NCBI GenBank assembly: GCA_965197455.1
Contig: OZ240208.1
Coordinates: 2,418,001 to 2,482,000 of the forward strand
DNA from: JAGWBD01 sp965197455
Lineage (GTDB): Bacteria > Chloroflexota > Anaerolineae > Aggregatilineales > Phototrophicaceae
DNA length: 64,000 bases
Reading direction: 5' to 3'
Positions 58,462-64,000 of the stretch are shown one piece after another (the first letter of the stretch is position 1; every line of letters begins with the position of its first letter). The notes beneath the pieces were generated by a model, which had not been told where the DNA came from, did not search any database, and saw nothing but the letters and a program-made list of their open reading frames with translations. The position numbers were made by a program, and so were the translations under genes.

Positions 58462-58938
58462 TCAGATCACCTTGTCGTTGACGCCGGTCAGTTGCCGCAG
58501 GTACTCGGTCTGGCCAGCGTGATAGGAATCATGCCAGACCATCTCGAGCAGGCATTCGCGCAGGTCGTCGCCGTGCTCGCAGGTGTCCGCGTTAAGTTGA
58601 GCTTCACCAAGAGCGGCCAACGAGTCTGCCAGTTGATCCTGTGAACGGCGCAGATCAGCCAGAATTTCGTGCAGGTCCACCGCCGCTGCGTCGGCAGTCA
58701 TGGCGTCGCTGCCGTTCCAGTAGGGAATGGCAGCAGCCCTGTCCCACAGAGGCTCGGCGCCCGCCATTTTCAGCGTGACGTCGCGGTAGACCAGGATGTG
58801 GCCCAGCACCCAGTTTAGGCAGTTGCCGCGGAAGGGCAGCTGCAACATGCTGTCCGCATGGGTCAGGCCTTCAGTCTGGCGCTCTATGACCCACAGGTTG
58901 CGCGCCAGCATGGCTGTCAATTCAGCAGCCGAGATCAT
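58462..58938 (-). CDS. DinB-family metal-dependent four-helix protein, copy 1
   Basis: 158 residues. DinB/YfiT-like four-helix fold with the usual three histidines: one in the LGHILVY segment and two in WHDSYHAGQTEYLRQL. Members include thiol-dependent transferases (bacillithiol, mycothiol) and proteins of unknown function. Tandem copy of the next gene with very similar sequence. Coupled to the kinase gene. Confidence 0.9.
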   Translation of the reverse strand: MISAAELTAMLARNLWVIERQTEGLTHADSMLQLPFRGNCLNWVLGHILVYRDVTLKMAGAEPLWDRAAAIPYWNGSDAMTADAAAVDLHEILADLRRSQDQLADSLAALGEAQLNADTCEHGDDLRECLLEMVWHDSYHAGQTEYLRQLTGVNDKVI

Positions 58939-58969
58939 GTGCTCCCCTTTCTGTCCGCCCCGTTCGTCA

Positions 58970-59452
58970 TCAGATCACCTTGTCGTTGACGCCGGCCAGC
59001 TGCCGCAGGTACTCGGTCTGGCCCGTGTGATAGCTGTCGTGCCAGGTCATGAAGGCCAGGCGCGCGCGCAGGCTGGTGTCGTTGTCGTCGCTTGAAAAGG
59101 GCGCGTCCAGCGTCCCGTCATCAAGCGCGGCCATGGTTGCCGCCAGGCGCTCCTGCGAGCGTTGCAGGTCGGCCAGGATAGCGCCCATGTCGACCGCGGG
59201 CGCGTCGGCAGTCATCTGCTCACTGCCGAAGCCGTAGGGCGCGGCAGCCGCCTCGTCCCACAGGGGCTCGGCGCCGGCGATGCGCAACATGTAGTCGCGG
59301 CTGATCAGGATATGGCCCAGCACCCAGTTGAGGCAGTTGCCGCGGAAGGGCAGCTGCAACATACTGTCCGCGTGCGACAGGCCCTCGGTCTGGGCCTCGA
59401 GCACCCAGAGATTCTTCGCCAGCATGGTCGTCATTTCAGTAGCTGAGATCAT
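58970..59452 (-). CDS. DinB-family metal-dependent four-helix protein, copy 2
   Basis: 160 residues from ATG at 59452 after AGAGGAAACC; the longer open frame to 60052 is a shadow of the glycosyltransferase fusion. Same histidines as copy 1 (LGHILIS and WHDSYHTGQTEYLRQL). The ends of both copies are almost identical in DNA, including the last 30 bases before the stop, so duplication looks recent or is being homogenised by gene conversion. Confidence 0.9.
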   Translation of the reverse strand: MISATEMTTMLAKNLWVLEAQTEGLSHADSMLQLPFRGNCLNWVLGHILISRDYMLRIAGAEPLWDEAAAAPYGFGSEQMTADAPAVDMGAILADLQRSQERLAATMAALDDGTLDAPFSSDDNDTSLRARLAFMTWHDSYHTGQTEYLRQLAGVNDKVI

Positions 59453-59507
59453 GGTTTCCTCTTCTGTATCTTGTCCTGTTCCGAGTCTGGCACAATTTCT
59501 GCGCGAA

Positions 59508-61316
59508 TCAAGCCTGCGGATACGGTCGCCGCTCCAGCAGCACGGCCAGCGCGAAACGGGGCAGACGTAGCATGCGGCGCAGGCGCCAGGGCTGCCGCGC
59601 CAGGCGGAAGAGCCATTCCAGACCGCGTCGCCGCAGCCAGAGCGGCGCGCGCGGCACATCGCCCGCCACGAAGTCGAGGGCGCCGCCCACGCCCATGGCC
59701 ATGCCCACCTGCAAACGCGGCAGGTTGCGCGCGATCCATTTGTCCTGGCGCGGCGCGCCCCAGGCCACGAAGAGCAGGTCCGCGCGGCTGGCGTTGATGC
59801 GCGCCACGATGTCGTCTTCTTCCTGCGCGGCGGGGCTGCCGCTGTGCGTGCCGGCAATCTGCAGGCCGGGGAAGCGCGCGCGCAGGGCCGTCGCCGCCCG
59901 CTCTGCCACGCCCGGCGCCGCGCCCAGCAGGAACATACGCCAGCCGTGACGGACAGCGCGCTGCGCCAGCAGGGGCAAGCCGTCCGCGCCGGTGATGCGC
60001 CCGGGCAGCGACGCGCCCTGACGCCGCGCCGCCCACAACAGGCCTGCGCCATCCGCCACGCAGAGGTCGGCGCGTTGCAGGATGTGGCGAAAGTTCACGT
60101 CGCCGCGCGCGGCCATGATGAACTCCGGGTTCATGGTGCAGATGTGGCGCGCCCGGCGCGGCTGCATCGTCAGCCAGCGCTCGATCAGCGCCAGCCACTG
60201 CGCAGTGGTGAGGCCGTCGACCGGCAGGCCGAGGATGTGTATCCGGCCCGGCGGCCGTGGCCCGGTCGCGACGCTCGCTGGCATTGGCGTGTCGCCACGC
60301 AGCAGCGCGCGCGCGACGGCGATGACCTGCTGCGGTGTGACCATGCGCATGCAGGTGCGCGCCGCGCAGCCCGCGGGCAGGCCCAGGCTGTGGCCGACGT
60401 AGCTGCAGGGGCTGCATACCGGCGCGCTGCGTAGCACCACGCAACGTCCGCCGGGCGTCCAGGGGCCCCACGCCGCGGGATTGCCGGGCCCCATGATGGC
60501 CAGCACGGGTACGCCCGCGGCGGCGGCCAGATGCATCACGCCGCTTTCCGCGCTGATGAAGAGCGCCGCCCCGGCCAGCAACTGCGCCAGTTGCGGCAGC
60601 GTGGTCTGTCCCGTCAGATCCAGCGCAGCGCTGCGCATGGCCGCGCGCACGGTCGCGCCCTCATCATCGGGGCCGCCAACGATCACGATTTGCGCGCCCG
60701 TCTCCGCCCGCAGCTGATCGGCGACCTGGGCGAAGTGTTGCGGCGACCAGCGCCGGGCGGGGTTGTGCGGGCCGCTGCCTGCGTGCAGTATGATGTAGCG
60801 GCCCGGCGGCAAGGGCTGGCGCAAGGCGGCGCGCGCCACCACTGCCGGCCTGGGGCGCGGGTCGGCGCCGGCCATGCCGGCCAGCTGCAGCCAGTACTGC
60901 GCCTGGTGCATGGCGCCGTAGCCGGCGTCGACCATGCTTTCGTTGAGGAACCAGCCGTGGCCATTGTCGAGGCCAATGCGCCGCGGCGCACGCGCGAGCA
61001 GGGCGATGAGCGCGAACTTGAGCGTGCCGCGCAGCAGGGTGAAATGGTGCAAGTAGAGTAGCAGGTCGTGACGGCCCAGGCCGAACAGACGCCGCAGGTT
61101 GCGTGGCCGCAGGAAGCCGAAGGGGTTGCTCCCGCTGGCCCGCTCGAGCGTGATGATCTTGTCAACAAGGCCGCTGCCGGCCACGAGCGGGGCCGCGTGG
61201 CTGCTGGTGAGCAGGGTGAGATGGGCGTCGGGCCGGGCGGCGCGCAGAGCCGCCAGCGCCGGCGTCGCCAGCACCAGGTCGCCGACATCGGCCAGCTGCA
61301 CCAGCAGAATGCGCAT
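59508..61316 (-). CDS. Fusion of GT9 heptosyltransferase-like and GT26 (WecG/TagA) transferase
   Basis: 602 residues. Residues 1-340 are GT9-like: MRILLVQLADVGDLVLATPAL, HAGSGPHNPARRW, FISAESGVMHLAAAAGVPVLAIMGP, with five cysteines at 292-322. A linker (about 341-357) leads to a GT26 domain: ILGLPVDGLTTAQWL (about 361), TMNPEF (394-399), ADGAGLLWA (421-429), GAPRQDKWIARNLP. GT26 enzymes transfer ManNAcA or ManNAc to lipid-linked GlcNAc. One polypeptide could add two sugars in succession. The ATG shares its A with the stop of the upstream GT4 gene. Confidence 0.92.
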   Translation of the reverse strand: MRILLVQLADVGDLVLATPALAALRAARPDAHLTLLTSSHAAPLVAGSGLVDKIITLERASGSNPFGFLRPRNLRRLFGLGRHDLLLYLHHFTLLRGTLKFALIALLARAPRRIGLDNGHGWFLNESMVDAGYGAMHQAQYWLQLAGMAGADPRPRPAVVARAALRQPLPPGRYIILHAGSGPHNPARRWSPQHFAQVADQLRAETGAQIVIVGGPDDEGATVRAAMRSAALDLTGQTTLPQLAQLLAGAALFISAESGVMHLAAAAGVPVLAIMGPGNPAAWGPWTPGGRCVVLRSAPVCSPCSYVGHSLGLPAGCAARTCMRMVTPQQVIAVARALLRGDTPMPASVATGPRPPGRIHILGLPVDGLTTAQWLALIERWLTMQPRRARHICTMNPEFIMAARGDVNFRHILQRADLCVADGAGLLWAARRQGASLPGRITGADGLPLLAQRAVRHGWRMFLLGAAPGVAERAATALRARFPGLQIAGTHSGSPAAQEEDDIVARINASRADLLFVAWGAPRQDKWIARNLPRLQVGMAMGVGGALDFVAGDVPRAPLWLRRRGLEWLFRLARQPWRLRRMLRLPRFALAVLLERRPYPQA

Positions 61317-62404
61317 CAGGCCGACCCCGTCGCCGCATCCTGCAGCGCGTCGAGGGTCGCGCGCGCTGTCCGCTCCCAGGTGAATTCAGCCGCCTGTGCG
61401 TGGCCGGCGCGAATGAGCCCTTTGCGCAGGGTCTGGTCGCTCATCAGGCGCGTCATCTGCTGCGTCATGTCGGTCACGTCGGTCGGGTCAACCAGCAGGG
61501 CGGCCGCACCGGCCAGCTCGGGCAGGCTGGAGCTGCGGCTGGTGATGACCGGCGTGCCGCAGTGCATGGCTTCCAGCACGGGGAAACCGAAGCCTTCGTG
61601 CAGCGAGGGGAAGAGCAGTGCCAGCGCGCCGGCGTAGAGTGCGCCGAGATCCTCGTCAGCGATGTAGCCTGGCAGATGCACATCGTCCAGCTGCGCGTAT
61701 TCCTCTTCGTCGAAGAGCCAGCCGCGCCCGCCCGCCAGCACCAGACCGGCCCCGTCCTGCGGGTGGGCGGCGCGCCAGCGTTGCCAGGCGGCGACGATGA
61801 CGGGCAGGTTCTTGCGCGGCTGGAGCGTGCCGAGAAAGAGGAAGTAACGATCGGGCAAATCATACTTGCGGCGCAGGGCCGCCGGGTCGCCGATGGCAAG
61901 CCGCGCCACGCCCGGATACACCACGCGCAGCTTCTGCGGCGCGATGGAGTAGAAACGCTGCAGATCGGCAGCAGTGGCCTGGCTGTCGGCCAGCACGAGG
62001 GTCGCGCGTCGGGCGCTGTGACGTGTCGTCAGCTCAAGGTAGCGGCGCGCCGCGGCCGGGTGCGCGGCGGGGAAGTGGCGAAAGCCGAGGTCGTGCACGG
62101 TGACCACCGCCGGCCCGGGCAGCAGCAGCGGCAGGCTATGCGCCGGGACGAAGCTCACGTCCGGGCGCAGCGCGTAGAGGGCGGCGGCCAGGCGCAAATG
62201 CGTCCACAGGCGCGGCAGGGGGACGACGTGTTGTTGCAGCCTGGGGCCGCTGAAGAGGCCGGCGGGCGGCGCATCACGGAAGAAGAGGTGAAATTCGTGG
62301 CCGCTGTCGGCTCGCAGCAGCGCGCGAATGAGTTCGCGGCTGTAGTGTTCGGTGCCGGTGGCGCGCGCAACGGTGGCGCGGCTGGCGTCAATGGCGATGC
62401 GCAT
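61316..62404 (-). CDS. Glycosyltransferase family 4
   Basis: 362 residues from ATG at 62404; AGGA lies eight bases upstream. GT-B: RIAIDASRATVARATGTEHYSRELIRAL at the start (GT1/mannosyltransferase-like), VTVHDLGFRHFP, FLGTLQPRKNLPVIVAAW and the EX7E segment PSLHEGFGFPVLEAMHCGTPVI. First of a five-gene minus-strand run (GT4, GT9-GT26, two DinB, kinase). Donor unknown. Confidence 0.92.
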   Translation of the reverse strand: MRIAIDASRATVARATGTEHYSRELIRALLRADSGHEFHLFFRDAPPAGLFSGPRLQQHVVPLPRLWTHLRLAAALYALRPDVSFVPAHSLPLLLPGPAVVTVHDLGFRHFPAAHPAAARRYLELTTRHSARRATLVLADSQATAADLQRFYSIAPQKLRVVYPGVARLAIGDPAALRRKYDLPDRYFLFLGTLQPRKNLPVIVAAWQRWRAAHPQDGAGLVLAGGRGWLFDEEEYAQLDDVHLPGYIADEDLGALYAGALALLFPSLHEGFGFPVLEAMHCGTPVITSRSSSLPELAGAAALLVDPTDVTDMTQQMTRLMSDQTLRKGLIRAGHAQAAEFTWERTARATLDALQDAATGSA

Positions 62405-62479
62405 GGTCATCATCCTGGCAGCGCCGCCACAGCCGCGTTGCAGGCAGTGTTTCATCTTGCCCGGAGGCGTGCCAATCGC

Positions 62480-62485
62480 TATACT
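62480..62485 (+). promoter_or_regulatory. Putative -10 element (TATACT) of the tRNA-Cys gene
   Basis: AATCGCTATACTGCGCC ends eight bases before the tRNA 5' end, the expected spacing for a transcript beginning just upstream of the mature tRNA. Confidence 0.6.
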
Positions 62486-62493
62486 GCGCCATC

Positions 62494-62564
<71 letters not shown>

Positions 62565-62631
62565 TTGCTCCCCTGTTCCCGTCCGCCTCAGCCACCGGGA
62601 CACCCGGAAATCGGGGCTGTAGCGCGGGCGT

Positions 62632-63087
62632 TCATGTGCCGGCCTGCTGCGCTCCGAGCTGTTGCTGCGCCGCATGCGACACCATCGTCACGAGGCCCAT
62701 CAGCCCCTGGCCCTTGCCCATCGAAACTTCGCGCCCGAAGATCTGCAGCACGATGTCCTGCGGGATTTGTGCCACCTGCTCCAGCGGCGCACCCGAGCAA
62801 CAGTCGTCGAGGATGACGGCCAGGGCCATCGCCGAGAGCCCTTGCGGATTCAGCACATCGAAGCGGAAGCGCAGCGTACCCCCTTCATCAGGCAGAGCCC
62901 ACACGTAGGCGTCGGATTCGCAGGCCAGCACACGCTGCGCCTCATCGTAGGGAGGCATCGCCACCTCGGGCGCGACGCGCGCCTCGTCGAAGCGGTCCGC
63001 AGAATCGATCAACCAGGCGGCGCGTTCGTTACGATCCGTGATGAAGGAGAAATCCTCCAGCACTTCTTCCAGTTTCGCCGGGAGCAT
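62632..63087 (-). CDS. sufE: SufE-family sulfur acceptor protein
   Basis: 151 residues. SufE/YgdK fold: YDEAQRVLACESDAYVWAL carries Cys56 at the sulfur-accepting position (E. coli motif GCQS). RFDVLNPQGLSAMALAVILDDCCSGAPLEQV and the tail GLMGLVTMVSHAAQQQL complete the family pattern. SufE takes persulfide from a cysteine desulfurase. Here it lies eight bases downstream of a rhodanese, which may be a sulfur donor. No sufSBCD in the window. Confidence 0.87.
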   Translation of the reverse strand: MLPAKLEEVLEDFSFITDRNERAAWLIDSADRFDEARVAPEVAMPPYDEAQRVLACESDAYVWALPDEGGTLRFRFDVLNPQGLSAMALAVILDDCCSGAPLEQVAQIPQDIVLQIFGREVSMGKGQGLMGLVTMVSHAAQQQLGAQQAGT

Positions 63088-63095
63088 GCTCGCAC

Positions 63096-63959
63096 TCAGC
63101 GCTCAATCGGCACGTTGACCAGGTTGCCCCATTCCGTCCAGCTGCCGTCATAGTTGCGCACCTGGCCATAGCCCAGCAGGTACTTCAGCGCGAACCAGGT
63201 GTGGCTGCTGCGCTCGCCAATACGGCAGTAGGTGATGACGTCGTCGCTTTCGTTCAGACCCTGCTCGTCCTCGTAGATGGCGCGCAGATCGGCCGCGTCA
63301 AGGAAGGTGCCGTCCTCGGGGTTGGCGGCGCGGCTCCAGGGGACGCTCTTCGCGCCAGGGATGTGGCCGCCGCGCAGCGCGCCTTCCTGAGGCGAGCCGG
63401 GCATGTGCAGCAGTTCGCCGCTGAATTCCTGTGGGCTGCGCACGTCCACCAGCTCTCGTTGCGCCTCGATGTGGACCAACACTTCGTCGCGGAAGGCGCG
63501 CTCCGTCATGTCATCGCGCGGCGCGGCCAGGTAGGATGTAGGCGGATAGGTCGGCACCTTGCGCGTCAGCTCGCGGCCTTCCAGCTCCCACTTCAAACGT
63601 CCGCCGTCCATCACGCGCGACTTGCTGTGGCCGAAAAGCTGGAAGACCCACAGTGCGTAGCAGGCCCACCAGTTGCTCTTGTCGCCGTAGAACACCACTG
63701 TCATGTCTGGCGTGATGCCGTTGCGCGACATCAACGCCTCGAAACCGCTCTGATCCAGATAGTCGCGCCGCAGCTGATGGTTAAGGTCGAACGTCCAGTC
63801 GATCTGGACGGCGCCGGGAATGTGGCCGGAGGGGTAGAGCAGCGGGTCCTCGTTGGACTCGACAATGCGTATCTGTGGATCGTCCAGATGTTGCGCGACC
63901 CAGTCCGTCGCAACGAGCATTTCAGGGTGGCTGTACCCCCGCTTCTCAATATCGCTCAT
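63096..63959 (-). CDS. sseA: Thiosulfate/3-mercaptopyruvate sulfurtransferase (two rhodanese domains)
   Basis: 287 residues. Inactive N-terminal rhodanese domain (about 14-125, YPSGHIPGAVQIDW) and active C-terminal domain (about 155-285) with catalytic Cys245 in YCRIGERSSHTWF. The loop CRIGER is closer to thiosulfate:cyanide sulfurtransferases than to the CG[S/T]GVT loop of 3-mercaptopyruvate enzymes. Co-directional with sufE. A GGAGCG ribosome site precedes the ATG at 63959. Confidence 0.92.
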   Translation of the reverse strand: MSDIEKRGYSHPEMLVATDWVAQHLDDPQIRIVESNEDPLLYPSGHIPGAVQIDWTFDLNHQLRRDYLDQSGFEALMSRNGITPDMTVVFYGDKSNWWACYALWVFQLFGHSKSRVMDGGRLKWELEGRELTRKVPTYPPTSYLAAPRDDMTERAFRDEVLVHIEAQRELVDVRSPQEFSGELLHMPGSPQEGALRGGHIPGAKSVPWSRAANPEDGTFLDAADLRAIYEDEQGLNESDDVITYCRIGERSSHTWFALKYLLGYGQVRNYDGSWTEWGNLVNVPIER

Positions 63960-64000
63960 CAGTATTCGCTCCTGTTTTGCCGCTCACGCGTATGTGCAGC

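Overview
The window is GC-rich bacterial chromosome with tightly packed genes. No plasmid, phage or insertion-sequence genes are visible. The gene set fits a Chloroflexota bacterium (Anaerolineae- or Caldilineae-like): an A2-type caa3 oxidase, a recX-rny pair, DUF951, an MGDG-synthase-like GT28 enzyme, LytR-CpsA-Psr and DUF2142 proteins, and no outer-membrane assembly genes. This placement is an inference from gene content and was not tested by phylogeny.

Layout. 1-2.9 kb: sugar ABC transporter (binding protein, ATPase, start of a permease). 3.1-7.4 kb: epimerase, Rho, arylamine N-acetyltransferase, EF-P. 7.4-13.9 kb: a minus-strand aerobic terminal oxidase operon with subunit II-cytochrome c, subunit I, two subunit III-type proteins, an unassigned 411-residue membrane protein and subunit IV, ending in an SDR with an altered active site. 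14-17.9 kb: TrmO-like, GatA, P-loop and enolase-superfamily genes. 18.1-22 kb: FAD and NAD oxidoreductases. 22.2-27.2 kb: polysaccharide genes (methyltransferase, flippase, GT4) and a MutS-like ATPase. 27.3-32.1 kb: membrane proteins with FHA, HTH, PP2C-like and LCP domains, perhaps a signalling/envelope module. 32.2-40.2 kb: mixed metabolism, a K+ channel and a DUF2142 protein. 40.2-51.2 kb: RNase Y, RecX, lipid and nucleotide-sugar enzymes, a PDZ-only protein, a site-2 protease and GT28. 51.3-55 kb: four consecutive phytanoyl-CoA dioxygenase-type genes. 55.2-62.4 kb: nucleotidyltransferase, Moco oxidoreductase, heptose-kinase-like protein, two DinB proteins, a GT9-GT26 fusion and a GT4. 62.5-64 kb: tRNA-Cys, SufE and rhodanese.

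How the genes fit together. Glycan-assembly functions (nucleotide-sugar synthesis, glycosyltransferases, flippase, LCP ligase, DUF2142) are scattered through the window and suggest an elaborate cell-surface polysaccharide. The oxidase operon implies aerobic respiration. A -10 box reading TATACT precedes many genes. A 19-bp motif within GC-rich palindromic intergenic repeats recurs at three loci. The least explained parts are the dioxygenase cluster, the unassigned membrane protein in the oxidase operon, the FHA/HTH/PP2C-like membrane cluster and the GT9-GT26 fusion.
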